A stretch of DNA of 30,204 nucleotides from Candidatus Dadabacteria bacterium (GCA_009840385.1 VXNX01000004.1:8958-39161); one strand, 5' to 3'. Counted from the stretch's first letter, positions 1 to 8,030 are shown. Made by a program: numbers and translations. Notes: generated by a model from the letters alone, not told the origin.

Positions 1-85
1 AGAGCCACCTCCGGTAGAACCGCCTCCGGTAGAGCCACCTCCGGTAGAACCGCCTCCGGTAGAGCCACCTCCGGTAGAACCGCCT
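1..85 (+). repeat. 15-bp/30-bp tandem repeat encoding EPPPV units
   Basis: Two 15-bp variants alternate, one beginning GAGCCACCT and one GAACCGCCT, both ending CCGGTA. Together they form a 30-bp higher-order unit present about 2.8 times, cut by the window edge. In the frame of the downstream protein every 15-bp unit reads Glu-Pro-Pro-Pro-Val; five complete units and a partial EPP are visible. Such Pro/Glu-rich repeats usually form stiff, extended linkers between a signal peptide or anchor and a secreted domain. The true copy number is unknown because the edge lies inside the array. Confidence 0.95.
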
Positions 86-1543
86 TCTTCTACAGATAAC
101 TTCGCTCGCTGGAATGACCTTCTGAATGAACCTCGTTTCTGGTGGAGAGAATCCGAACCTTATTCCTGCGAACAGTCGGAAAACCCCGATTCCCCGTGGC
201 TGAGTGCCGGTCTTATCGATCTTGGCGGATCCGACCCTCTTTCCCTTATCCGTTATTTCGGCAATGGGAGCTACCTTCGGTATGGATCTCAGGTTCTTGA
301 TGGATGTACTCAGCCTGAAGAGCACCCCAGAGGATTCAACATTGACCCGCCTGCCGACCCGACGTACTACTCCTTGGGCGATCTGGACATATACGTGGAT
401 ATTGCCCGCGTTCCACCGAACGCCTCGGGGTGGTTTCAAGACGATGGGAGACGGGTCAATTTCAGCATGGGGGATGTGGTTTCGCTCCTGAATCAGTATG
501 TCGCCTCCTACTGGAGAAGGGTATCTGAGGACAATCTCCGGATCACTTTTCATGCGGGCATTGAATTCACGGTAGGCGGGGATGGAAGTCCAGACGCAAC
601 GCACGATCAACAGCTTGTGGAACTCGGGATCTGCGTGGATGTAGACGATTGTGAGCGGTACGGTTTCCCAGGTGGGCTTAACCGGATGATTCTAAACGAT
701 GTCAGTGTTGACACGGCAGGCCAGGGAGTCAATGGATGGGCAAGGTTCGGGCTTGTGAGTATTCGCGATGCGGACATGGAGCTTGTCATCCACGAGATGG
801 GCCACGCCTGGATGGATTGGCCGCATTCTTTCACGGAAATACCTTGGGTTCCTTCTGGAGGAGCAGTAAATGATCCCAATCCTTACAGTAACTTCTATGA
901 CGTGATGTCCCAGCTGGGTTCAGTTCGCATTAGAGGCTGGAATGTCAACATGCCCTCCACAATGGCGATCAACCGCTACTCCGCGGGCTGGATCATGCCT
1001 GAGGACGTGGCCCTGCATCTTCAGGATACAGGGACGTATAGGTTGAGCAAACCACGGGAAAGCGGCTACCAGTTCCTTGTGATACATTCGGGTCGCCGCC
1101 ACGCCTTCACGACGCTTGAAGTGCTCGATGAGTATCCTTCTAGGTACAGGGTGACCGGGGCGGATGTTTACGATCCGAGGGGAAGGCGCTCTCGGAGGTA
1201 CGAGGGAGTTCTGATAAACAGGTACGATCAGAGTGCCGGCACAGGCGCCCAGACCCGGACTGGTCCCGCTTTATACAACAAGAGCAATCGCAATCGTCTT
1301 ATGGATGTAGGAGGGGGCCGTGACGATTACTCGGTCATCCAGGATGGAGAAACGCGCGAGATCGGCGGCGGTGTCAGCGTTTCTGCGAAAAGGAATTCGG
1401 ATGGAAGTTATGAAGTCACCGTAAGCGGCGGTAAAGTAGCCGAGTTCCAGAAGTGGTGTTTTCCTATCTGGTTCCCGGTTGAAGAGGGAGAGGATGAGTA
1501 CGATACCGGCTGCCTTCTTAACGAACCGCTTAGTAACTTCTGA
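2..1543 (+). CDS. Secreted zinc metalloprotease-like protein with EPPPV repeat linker, 5'-truncated
   Basis: The frame is open from base 2 to the TGA at 1541-1543 (513 codons), so the gene enters from outside the window. The TTG at 374 is inside the gene and is not its start. After the (EPPPV)n linker (about residues 1-28) comes a domain with HEMGH at about residues 264-268, a zincin HExxH motif, and a further His at about 275 (in DWPHS). A DVMS segment at about 300-303 resembles the Met-turn of metzincin and M6-type peptidases. The spacing from HExxH to the third His is one residue longer than the metzincin consensus, so the exact family is uncertain. Two Cys lie close to the C-terminus (WCFP, TGCL), possibly a disulfide. 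Secretion is inferred from the linker and these Cys, since the N-terminus is missing. Downstream is convergent yicC. Peptidase activity is an inference from the motif. Confidence 0.75.
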   Translation, partial: EPPPVEPPPVEPPPVEPPPVEPPPVEPPSSTDNFARWNDLLNEPRFWWRESEPYSCEQSENPDSPWLSAGLIDLGGSDPLSLIRYFGNGSYLRYGSQVLDGCTQPEEHPRGFNIDPPADPTYYSLGDLDIYVDIARVPPNASGWFQDDGRRVNFSMGDVVSLLNQYVASYWRRVSEDNLRITFHAGIEFTVGGDGSPDATHDQQLVELGICVDVDDCERYGFPGGLNRMILNDVSVDTAGQGVNGWARFGLVSIRDADMELVIHEMGHAWMDWPHSFTEIPWVPSGGAVNDPNPYSNFYDVMSQLGSVRIRGWNVNMPSTMAINRYSAGWIMPEDVALHLQDTGTYRLSKPRESGYQFLVIHSGRRHAFTTLEVLDEYPSRYRVTGADVYDPRGRRSRRYEGVLINRYDQSAGTGAQTRTGPALYNKSNRNRLMDVGGGRDDYSVIQDGETREIGGGVSVSAKRNSDGSYEVTVSGGKVAEFQKWCFPIWFPVEEGEDEYDTGCLLNEPLSNF

Positions 1544-1623
1544 ACAGACTGCTTCAGAGCAGGGAATATTACCGAGGCGGTCTGTCTGCACAAAGCGGGT
1601 TTTTTTAAGAACAGAAGCTGGAT

Positions 1624-2496
1624 TTACTCTATGTTCTGAATCTGTTCCCGTATTTTCTCGAGTTCAAGACGTACGTTTATTGTAAGGTGCGAGATTCCCG
1701 CGTCCTTGCATTTTGCAGATATTGTTCCCGCTTCCCTGTTCATTTCCTGAACCAGGAAATCAAGCTCCTTCCCCACGGGCCCTTTTTTCCTGGCGGTTTT
1801 CCTGAACTTGGAGATATGAGCCTCAAGCCTCACGATTTCCTCGTCAATCTCGCTTTTCTCCGTCACTATGGCCGCGGCCTCCTGAGAGATGATAGGATCG
1901 TTCTTGTGCCTTGAGGAGAAGATTTTCTCGATCTTCTCTTTCGTTTTCTTCTCGGATTTCTTTACGAATTCCTTTCGTTTTTTCTTTACGCTGTCAACAG
2001 TTTTTCTTATGATTTCCAAGCGCCCGAGTATCGCTTTCTCAAGCTTCTGCCCCTCGGCTTCCCGGCTCCGGTTGAACTTTGCGAGGGCTTTTGCTACTGC
2101 TTCCCTGATTCTGGCTTCCGTCTCTCTTGAGATCTCGGGTCCGATGTGGGTCTCAAAGGAATTCTCCATCATGAGCAGGTGCTCGATTCCTATCTCCGTT
2201 TTGAGTCCCAGGGCGGAGTTGATTTTTTTAAGAGAACTGTGATTTTCCCGGAGCACTTTTTCGGACAGACGCTGCCTTTCCTTTCGGTTTGCCTGCACGG
2301 AGAGCCTGAGGCGGAGTTTCCCTCTCTGAATCGAGTTCTTCATCCTGTCCTCAATGACGGTTTCCATCTGTGAAAAAGATTCGGGAACGCTGGCCTTGAC
2401 GTCAAGGAACCTGTGATTCTCCGATCGTATGTCCACTAGGATCTTCCCGATCTCGGTGCTTACCGACGATTCCGCGAAACCAGTCATGCTCTTCAT
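1624..2496 (-). CDS. yicC: YicC family endoribonuclease/RNase adaptor-type protein
   Basis: YicC proteins are conserved stress-induced proteins linked to RNA turnover; E. coli YicC has been reported to act with RNases on small RNAs and to have endoribonuclease activity. The start chosen here gives 290 aa, the usual family length, beginning MKSMTGFAES, the hallmark N-terminus of the family. The C-terminal part is also typical: ELDFLVQEMNREAGTISAKC and a final LEKIREQIQNIE. The middle is charged and Lys/Glu-rich, probably coiled coil. A GAAGGA ribosome binding site lies about 12 nt before the ATG. A longer frame reaching 2844 exists, but its extra residues do not look like YicC and would run antisense across the start of the next gene. 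It is divergent from the exported protein gene at 2665 and convergent with the metalloprotease. In many genomes yicC neighbours gmk, which is not seen here. Confidence 0.93.
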   Translation of the reverse strand: MKSMTGFAESSVSTEIGKILVDIRSENHRFLDVKASVPESFSQMETVIEDRMKNSIQRGKLRLRLSVQANRKERQRLSEKVLRENHSSLKKINSALGLKTEIGIEHLLMMENSFETHIGPEISRETEARIREAVAKALAKFNRSREAEGQKLEKAILGRLEIIRKTVDSVKKKRKEFVKKSEKKTKEKIEKIFSSRHKNDPIISQEAAAIVTEKSEIDEEIVRLEAHISKFRKTARKKGPVGKELDFLVQEMNREAGTISAKCKDAGISHLTINVRLELEKIREQIQNIE

Positions 2497-2516
2497 AATA
2501 GGATTTTGTCCTTCAT

Positions 2517-2546
2517 GGGTATCCGTTTTTCCCAAGCAGGATACCC
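2517..2546 (-). promoter_or_regulatory. Stem-loop in the yicC leader
   Basis: GGGTATCC (2517-2524) and GGATACCC (2539-2546) form a perfect 8-bp stem with a 14-nt loop, ending about 20 nt before the yicC ATG on the minus strand. In the 168-nt divergent gap to 2665 this is the only clear structure. Its position in the presumed 5' untranslated region suggests possible control of yicC, but function is not shown. It has no T-run on the minus strand side that would make it a terminator. Confidence 0.35.
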
Positions 2547-2664
2547 GCAACGGTTCCAATTCCCAACCTCTGCCTCGCCGCCCTGTATATTCTCGGAATT
2601 TGCCTGTACCATGTTTCTCGTTTAACTTCTTAGAACTATTCAAAGGATCTCCGGTCTCTGCTCC

Positions 2665-3144
2665 ATGAGAAAAACCTATCTTTTTATTCTGCTGCCGTTG
2701 CTGTTTCTTTCTCTTTCCTGCGCTGTTCCGGTACGGGGTGCGGGTGAGAGGAGACAACCGAAAGTTTCCGCCACGAGCGTCGTAAAGTCTTTTCTTCAGG
2801 CGCTTAAGGAGCAGGACTTTGAATCCGCTTATGAAAAAGTGCACATATTCAGCTCAGACCGTGAAGGTTACGTAAGCAGGCTCAAGCTTCTTTACGAAAA
2901 TTACGACCTCAGGGTAATTGACTACAGGATTCTGGCGACCCAGCTTTTCAAGGATACAGCCATAGTGGTTGCGGAAGTTGAGGTCGACTACAGCAAGCCG
3001 GGCGAGAGCGAGCGTCTCAGAGCCAGATACACAAACCGTTACGATCTTTCCATACCCGAGAAAAAGTGGAAGATAGTAAAGGACGAATGCATTGAGAACT
3101 GCAGTTACGAACCGGAGAGTGGAAGCGGAGACGGAGAAAGTTAG
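2665..3144 (+). CDS. Small exported protein, NTF2-like/DUF4878-like
   Basis: This is a 159-aa protein with an N-terminal signal: MRK, a hydrophobic stretch LFILLPLLFLSL, then SCAVPVRGAG. The Cys at residue 19 could be a lipidated Cys, though the preceding SLS is a poor lipobox; cleavage after RGA by signal peptidase I is the alternative. The mature part starts with a helix pattern (VVKSFLQALKEQDFESAYEKV) and continues with beta strands ending in WKIVKDE. This is the layout of NTF2-like or DUF4878-type domains that follow signal peptides in many exported proteins. No catalytic motif is visible. The stop codon is one base from the dapB ATG, so it is very probably co-transcribed with dapB. The ribosome binding site is weak (AAAGGAT about 17 nt upstream). 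The function is unknown. Confidence 0.75.
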   Translation: MRKTYLFILLPLLFLSLSCAVPVRGAGERRQPKVSATSVVKSFLQALKEQDFESAYEKVHIFSSDREGYVSRLKLLYENYDLRVIDYRILATQLFKDTAIVVAEVEVDYSKPGESERLRARYTNRYDLSIPEKKWKIVKDECIENCSYEPESGSGDGES

Positions 3145-3145
3145 G

Positions 3146-3946
3146 ATGATAAAAGTTGCGGTAGCAGGGGTGTGCGGGCGCATGGGAATGAGCCTGGCCT
3201 CGCTTGCGGCGGCGGACGGGGATATTGAGCTTGTGGGAGCCACGGAGGTGTCGGGACACCCCTCGATCGGTCGCGGGCTCGGGGATTTTGTCGAGGGTGC
3301 GGAGCCTGGAGTGAGCGTGAGTGACGGCATTGAGGTTGCCGCCGGGGCCGCGGACGTGATAATCGACTTCACCGCTCCAGAAGTGACCCTTGCGCACGCC
3401 GAATATTCGGTCCGGAACGGAAAGTCGATGGTTATAGGAACAACGGGCTTTACCCCGGAGCAGAGAGAAAGGCTCCTGCGGTTGCTTGAGCAGATACCCT
3501 GCGTTTTCGCTCCTAACATGAGCGTTGGCGTCAACGTTCTTTTCGAGATATCAAGACAGGTGGCGTCTCATCTTGGAGACGGGTATGACGCCGAGATTTT
3601 CGAGACTCATCACAGGGGCAAGGCCGATTCTCCGAGCGGAACGGCAATCGCTCTTGCCGAAGCGGTTGCCTCTGGTGTGGGCTCTGAGCTTGAGGACGTG
3701 GCGAGATATGAAAGGCACGGACGTATAGGGGCGAGAGAAAAGGGAGAGATAGGCATCCAGACGCTTCGAGGAGGAGACGTGGTGGGGGATCACACCGTCA
3801 TGTTCCTCGGTGACGGAGAGAGGGTGGAGCTTACCCACAAGGCCACCAGCAGGGATAATTTTTCTGCGGGCGCGCTTCGCGCGGCGAAATGGATCCCGGG
3901 AAAATCCCCGGGGGTCTACACGATGAGGGACGTGCTCGGATTCTGA
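3146..3946 (+). CDS. dapB: 4-hydroxy-tetrahydrodipicolinate reductase
   Basis: DapB reduces 4-hydroxy-tetrahydrodipicolinate with NAD(P)H in the cytoplasm, on the path to diaminopimelate and lysine. The protein is 266 aa (E. coli about 273). The Rossmann loop GVCGRMG is at residues 8-14, GTTGFT follows in the NAD(P)H-binding half, and HHRGKADSPSGTA at about 155-167 carries the catalytic His/Lys pair and substrate-binding residues. The C-terminus has GDHTVMFLGDGERVELTH and a conserved SRDNFSAGALRAA stretch. The ATG at 3146 was preferred over a longer frame from 3092: it begins exactly at MIKVAVAG, sits one base after the upstream stop, and has GGAG about 9 nt before it. tgt follows 19 nt later. 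Confidence 0.96.
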   Translation: MIKVAVAGVCGRMGMSLASLAAADGDIELVGATEVSGHPSIGRGLGDFVEGAEPGVSVSDGIEVAAGAADVIIDFTAPEVTLAHAEYSVRNGKSMVIGTTGFTPEQRERLLRLLEQIPCVFAPNMSVGVNVLFEISRQVASHLGDGYDAEIFETHHRGKADSPSGTAIALAEAVASGVGSELEDVARYERHGRIGAREKGEIGIQTLRGGDVVGDHTVMFLGDGERVELTHKATSRDNFSAGALRAAKWIPGKSPGVYTMRDVLGF

Positions 3947-3965
3947 TCCCGAAGCGTTTATCCAC

Positions 3966-5072
3966 ATGTACAGGTTCAGGCTTATTGAAAAGGAGAGGGG
4001 CGGTTCCGCCAGGCTCGGGGAAATCCGCACCTCCGCTGAAACGGTCGAGACTCCGGCCTTCATGCCCGTGGCGACCCAGGGAGCGGGCAAGGCCATCTCG
4101 CCGCTTGATCTTCGCCGCCTCGGTTTTCGGGTTCTTATCGCAAACGCCTACCATCTCTACCTGAGGCCCGGCACGGACATAATAAGTTCTCTCGGAGGAC
4201 TTCACCGTTACATGTCCTGGGACGGCGCGATCGTCACCGACAGCGGCGGCTATCAGGTCCTGAGCCTCGCGAAAAGCAGAAAGATCACAGAAGACGGAGT
4301 TTCCTTCCGCTCTCACATAGACGGAAGCGAGCACTTTTTCTCGCCGCAGGTCTCAATAGCCGTTCAGGAAGACCTGGGCTCTGACGTGATGATGTGTTTT
4401 GACGAGTGTCCGGCCCATGATTCCCCGTACGAGTATGTGGAGAAATCGGTCTCTCTCACGACGCGCTGGGCGAAGCTCTGCAAGGAGGCTAGGCGGGACC
4501 CCTCAAGGGCCCTTTTCGGTATCGTCCAAGGAGGAGTGCACGAGGACCTTAGGGAGCGCTCTGCGGGAGAGCTTGTGGATATAGGGTTTGACGGTTACTC
4601 GATAGGCGGGCTCGGGGTCGGCGAGTCAAGCGGGGCGACTTTTGAGATTACCGAACTCTGCGCCGGGCTCCTGCCCGAAGACAGTCTCCGCTACCTCATG
4701 GGCATCGGAACCCCGAGTGACATAGTGAGGGCCGTGGCTCTCGGGGTTGATCTTTTCGACTGCGTCATCCCGACCCGGAACGCCCGCAACGGAACTCTCT
4801 TTACAAGCCGGGGAAAAGTGGTTATAAAAAACTCCCGTTACGCGTACGACCGCTCCGCGCTTGATGAGAATTGCGGCTGTTACACGTGCGGAAATTTCTC
4901 AAGGTCGTATCTGAGGCATATATTCATGGCGGGGGAGATTCTCTCCCTTCAGCTTTTGACCCTTCATAACCTCTATTATTACTCCGAGTTGATGAGAAAA
5001 ATAAGAGAATCGATAAAAACCGGCACCTTCAGGCACCTCCACTCGGAGCTGATTGATGCGGAGGAGGAATAG
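3966..5072 (+). CDS. tgt: tRNA-guanine transglycosylase (queuine tRNA-ribosyltransferase)
   Basis: Tgt exchanges guanine-34 of tRNAs with GUN anticodons for preQ1, a late step of queuosine synthesis. The protein is 368 aa, close to the bacterial norm. The catalytic-base region reads TDSGGYQ (more often DSGGFQ), and the covalent nucleophile is D265 in FDCVIPTRNARNG. The zinc site is C303, C305, C308 and H334 (NCGCYTC ... LHN), matching the E. coli pattern to within one residue. It sits between dapB and yajC. tgt followed by yajC-secD-secF is a widely conserved order. The last codons contain GAGGAGGAATAGGA, which serves as the ribosome binding site for yajC, implying translational coupling. Confidence 0.97.
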   Translation: MYRFRLIEKERGGSARLGEIRTSAETVETPAFMPVATQGAGKAISPLDLRRLGFRVLIANAYHLYLRPGTDIISSLGGLHRYMSWDGAIVTDSGGYQVLSLAKSRKITEDGVSFRSHIDGSEHFFSPQVSIAVQEDLGSDVMMCFDECPAHDSPYEYVEKSVSLTTRWAKLCKEARRDPSRALFGIVQGGVHEDLRERSAGELVDIGFDGYSIGGLGVGESSGATFEITELCAGLLPEDSLRYLMGIGTPSDIVRAVALGVDLFDCVIPTRNARNGTLFTSRGKVVIKNSRYAYDRSALDENCGCYTCGNFSRSYLRHIFMAGEILSLQLLTLHNLYYYSELMRKIRESIKTGTFRHLHSELIDAEEE

Positions 5073-5075
5073 GAA

Positions 5076-5450
5076 TTGAAAAAACTAGCTTTTTTAGTCA
5101 CTTTGGCCCTTTTCGTTTCATCATGCATGCCTCCGGGAGCCGGCCAGGGGGGAGGGGGAACACCTTTTTCGGCCATACTTCCGTTCGTTCTGATATTCGG
5201 CCTTTTTTACTTTCTCATAATAAGACCCCAGCAGCGCCAGAGCCGCGAGCGAAAGAAGATGCTCGCCGAGATAAAGAGGGGCGACAGCGTCATTACCACA
5301 GGGGGCATACACGGCAGGGTGATAAACGTTGACGGGGACGACATCACGGTTGAGATAGCGAAAGGCATCAACGTAAGAATGGTACGCTCCGGGATCTCGG
5401 AGAAGACCGATTCTGGGGCCGCTGACGGCAAATCCAAAGGGGGCGGCTGA
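5076..5450 (+). CDS. yajC: Preprotein translocase accessory subunit YajC
   Basis: YajC is a small inner-membrane partner of SecDF. The protein is 124 aa. It has a transmembrane segment FSAILPFVLIFGLFYFLIIR followed directly by the family signature RPQQRQSRERKK and a soluble domain with RGDSVITTGGIHGRV. The start is TTG at 5076, 3 nt after the tgt stop, with a strong GGAGGA 6-12 nt upstream inside the end of tgt. An odd feature is a second hydrophobic leader, MKKLAFLVTLALFVSSC, ahead of the usual membrane segment. VSSC looks like a lipobox, so the protein may be lipidated or cleaved, or it may have two membrane spans. secD starts 3 nt downstream. Confidence 0.94.
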   Translation: MKKLAFLVTLALFVSSCMPPGAGQGGGGTPFSAILPFVLIFGLFYFLIIRPQQRQSRERKKMLAEIKRGDSVITTGGIHGRVINVDGDDITVEIAKGINVRMVRSGISEKTDSGAADGKSKGGG

Positions 5451-5453
5451 TTA

Positions 5454-7055
5454 ATGAAAGGCGTGTCCCGTCTGTGGATTACCGTTATCGCTCTTTTTGC
5501 TTTTCTCTCCGCAATACTTCTCACGCCGACCTTCATGGGCGACAGGCTTCCCTCGTGGTGGGGGAAGGCGTTTTCAAGCAAGGGGATAAGTCTCGGGCTT
5601 GATCTTGAGGGGGGAATATTCCTTCTTCTCGGGGTTGAGACAGAAAAGGGCATTGCTCAGGAAATGCTTATCGTTGAGGAGGCCCTCGTCTCGAAACTCA
5701 GGGAGAACAGAATTCTGGTTAAAAGCTCTTCTGTTTCCAAGGGAACACTCACTGTCGGCCTTTTCCCGGGCGCGGATATAGACAAGGCGCTTGAGATCGC
5801 GCGCGACGAGTTCGAGGAGATGGCGGATATAGGTTCTGACGGCTTTTTGATCCGGCTCTCCATAAAGCCTTCCTACGTGGCCGAGCTTGAGCAGAACTCA
5901 ATAGAGCGGGTTCGCCACATAATAGAGAACAGGGTGAAGGATTTCGGCCTGGTAGAGCCAAGCATACAGAAATCAGGGGACGATAGGATCCTGGTGCAGG
6001 TTCCCGGCGCCTCCAAAAAAGACAGGCAGAGAATAGTAAACCTCATCAAGAAAACTGCCGTTCTGGAGTTTAAGATCGTAAGGGCCGTGGGGGCTTCGCG
6101 TGAGAACCTCCTGGCGGCGGCCGAGGCGGAAACGGATAGGCAGGTCACGGAGAAAGGACTTGCCATTCATCCGGGAGATACCGGGAACGAGAACGAGAGG
6201 TTTTTTCTCACCGAAAGGCTTGCGAGCGTTACCGGGGAGTATATCTCCGACGCGCGGATAACGTTTGATAACTACGGAAACCCCGCGGTCGGATTCACTT
6301 TCAGGGGGGAGGGGGCGAGCAAGTTCGGGAAACTTACCGAAGACAACATCGGCGAGCGCCTCGCGATAGTTCTTGACGGCGTCATAAAGTCGGCTCCCAC
6401 CATCCAGGACAAGATAACCTATCAGGGAACGATAACCGGGACTTTCACCCCCGATGAGGCAAAAGACCTCGCGCTTATTCTCAGGTCCGGATCCCTTCCC
6501 GTTCCCGTTAGGGTGGAGCAGGAAAGAACCGTGGGTCCTTCCCTGGGTCAGGACTCGATCGAGAAGGGAAGATTCTCCATGATAGTCGGCGGGATACTCG
6601 TTCTGGTGTTCATGGTCTTTTTCTACAGGATGCAGGGTGTTATAGCTAACGCCGCCCTGGTGCTTAACATACTTTTCATAATGGGTTTTCTCTCCGCTTT
6701 CGGCGTTACGCTTACGCTTCCGGGCATAGCGGGGCTTGTCCTCACGCTCGGCATGGCGGTTGACGGAAACATTATCATATTCGAGAGGATAAAAGAGGAA
6801 CTCCTCGCGGGGAAGACCGCCGTTCACTCGATTGAAACGGGATACGCGAGATCCGTCTGGACCATACTTGACGCGAATGTAACGACGCTTCTTACGGCGC
6901 TTATACTTTTCTGGCTCGGCACGGGGCCCATAAAGGGTTTCGCGGCCACGCTTTCAATCGGGATAGTGTCGACGGTTTTCAGCAATCTGATCGTGGCGAG
7001 GGTTTTTACGAACATGCTCTACAGGGACAAAAAAATTACCGAGGTAAGTATCTGA
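5454..7055 (+). CDS. secD: Protein translocase subunit SecD
   Basis: SecD uses the proton-motive force to help complete Sec-dependent export on the periplasmic side. The protein is 533 aa, the shorter form rather than the about 615-aa enterobacterial type. It has one N-terminal membrane segment (about residues 7-24), GLDLEGGIFLLLGVE, a large periplasmic P1 region with IENRVKDFGLVEP, then DLALILRSGSLPVPV at the entry to the membrane bundle. Five C-terminal membrane segments include LGMAVDGNIIIFERIKEEL, the SecD/RND-type signature whose Asp is the proposed proton-relay residue. It is closely packed with yajC (3 nt) and secF (10 nt), so the genes are surely one operon. Confidence 0.97.
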   Translation: MKGVSRLWITVIALFAFLSAILLTPTFMGDRLPSWWGKAFSSKGISLGLDLEGGIFLLLGVETEKGIAQEMLIVEEALVSKLRENRILVKSSSVSKGTLTVGLFPGADIDKALEIARDEFEEMADIGSDGFLIRLSIKPSYVAELEQNSIERVRHIIENRVKDFGLVEPSIQKSGDDRILVQVPGASKKDRQRIVNLIKKTAVLEFKIVRAVGASRENLLAAAEAETDRQVTEKGLAIHPGDTGNENERFFLTERLASVTGEYISDARITFDNYGNPAVGFTFRGEGASKFGKLTEDNIGERLAIVLDGVIKSAPTIQDKITYQGTITGTFTPDEAKDLALILRSGSLPVPVRVEQERTVGPSLGQDSIEKGRFSMIVGGILVLVFMVFFYRMQGVIANAALVLNILFIMGFLSAFGVTLTLPGIAGLVLTLGMAVDGNIIIFERIKEELLAGKTAVHSIETGYARSVWTILDANVTTLLTALILFWLGTGPIKGFAATLSIGIVSTVFSNLIVARVFTNMLYRDKKITEVSI

Positions 7056-7065
7056 GGGTACACAA

Positions 7066-7977
7066 GTGCGGCTTATAGGAAAATTTAACTACGATTTCGT
7101 GGAGAAGATGGGGGGCGCAATGCGCATTTCCATCGCGCTTGTGGTCATTTCCATCGCTTCTTTGCTTTATCACCAGGGTCCCAACTGGGGAGTCGAGTTC
7201 ACAGGGGGAACGGAGATACACATAAAGCTTGCCAAGAGCCTTGAGACCGACGTTTTAAAAGGGGAGCTTGCCGAGAGCGGTTTTCCCTCCGAGTCGGTTC
7301 AGCGTTTCGGTCTTCCGGGCGATAACGAGCACCTGATACAGTTTGCTCCCGAGCTCGCGACTTTTGACCAGATACAGGATTTTCAGAAAAACCTCGAGGA
7401 CCTTTTCGCGGAATCAGAGAATTTCCAGGGAGCCTCCATCCAGAGAATAGACTACATAGGTCCCAGGGTGGGGAAGGAACTCATAACCAAGGCCCTGCTG
7501 TCCATACTGATTGCGTGCGTCGGCATACTCGCTTACTTGGTATTCAGGTTTGAATTCGGTTTTGCCGTGGGAGCGGTTATCGCGCTTGTTCACGACACCC
7601 TTATAACCGTCGGGGCCATATCGCTCGCGGACAAGGAGTTTACTCTCGCGATCGTGGCCGCGCTTCTGACCGTTATAGGTTACTCGGTTAACGACACCAT
7701 CGTCATATTCGACAGGATAAGGGAGAACATGGGGAACTTTCCCGAAAAGGGCTTCAGGGAGCTTGTAAACGATGGAATAAGCCAGACGCTCTCGCGTACG
7801 GTGCTCACGGCGATAACGGTGTTCATAGTGCTTGTTCCGCTGTTTTTCCTAGGCGGTTCGGTGATACACGATTTCGCGTTTACGCTCATGGTAGGGGTTG
7901 TCATCGGTACTTACTCGTCGATTTTTGTCGCAAGCGCCTTCGTGGTTTACTGGAGAAAAAGAAAGGCAACCAGATAG
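7066..7977 (+). CDS. secF: Protein translocase subunit SecF
   Basis: SecF is the partner of SecD in the Sec accessory complex. The protein is 303 aa. The GTG start at 7066 is preceded by GAGGG overlapping the secD stop. Typical elements are the N-terminal LIGKFNYDF, a first membrane span, GVEFTGGTEIHIK, and the periplasmic segment ending in RIDYIGPRVGKEL. Then come membrane segments with FAVGAVIALVHDTLITVGA and IGYSVNDTIVIFDRIREN, the conserved VND/FDRIREN signature. It ends with a basic tail WRKRKATR. This is the last gene of the lipoprotein-dapB-tgt-yajC-secDF cluster; pheS follows after 95 nt with a possible promoter of its own. Confidence 0.97.
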   Translation: MRLIGKFNYDFVEKMGGAMRISIALVVISIASLLYHQGPNWGVEFTGGTEIHIKLAKSLETDVLKGELAESGFPSESVQRFGLPGDNEHLIQFAPELATFDQIQDFQKNLEDLFAESENFQGASIQRIDYIGPRVGKELITKALLSILIACVGILAYLVFRFEFGFAVGAVIALVHDTLITVGAISLADKEFTLAIVAALLTVIGYSVNDTIVIFDRIRENMGNFPEKGFRELVNDGISQTLSRTVLTAITVFIVLVPLFFLGGSVIHDFAFTLMVGVVIGTYSSIFVASAFVVYWRKRKATR

Positions 7978-8002
7978 GAGCCGTTTTGGCGGGTTCTCCG
8001 CT

Positions 8003-8030
8003 TTGATAATCGATTTTTTTACGGTTAAAT
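8003..8030 (+). promoter_or_regulatory. Possible sigma-70 promoter for pheS
   Basis: TTGATA (8003-8008, five of six matches to the -35 consensus) is followed after 16 nt by TTAAAT (8025-8030, four of six matches to the -10 consensus), 43 nt upstream of the pheS ATG. The surrounding 95-nt gap is AT-rich. I saw no convincing terminator for the secF transcript in it. Confidence 0.35.

Noticed and set aside
1-85. Regular 30-bp repeats resembling a CRISPR array
   Set aside because: The units are contiguous with no spacers and keep an open reading frame (EPPPV), so this is a coding tandem repeat.
374-1543. Start of the metalloprotease at TTG 374
   Set aside because: The same frame is open back to the window edge and continues smoothly through the repeat and a plausible protein sequence; no ribosome binding site precedes 374.
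1544-1606. Possible terminator after the metalloprotease (ACAGACTGC/GCGGTCTGT stem, then seven T)
   Set aside because: The loop is 24 nt and the T-run begins 14 nt after the stem, so it does not fit an intrinsic terminator well, although the site between convergent genes is right.
2497-2844. N-terminal extension of the yicC frame
   Set aside because: YicC proteins start at MKSMTGFA; the extension is unlike the family and runs antisense over the next gene and the divergent gap.
5973-6827. Long minus-strand open frame antisense to secD (284 codons)
   Set aside because: It is a shadow of secD, with composition unlike a folded protein and no ribosome binding site; secD is certain.
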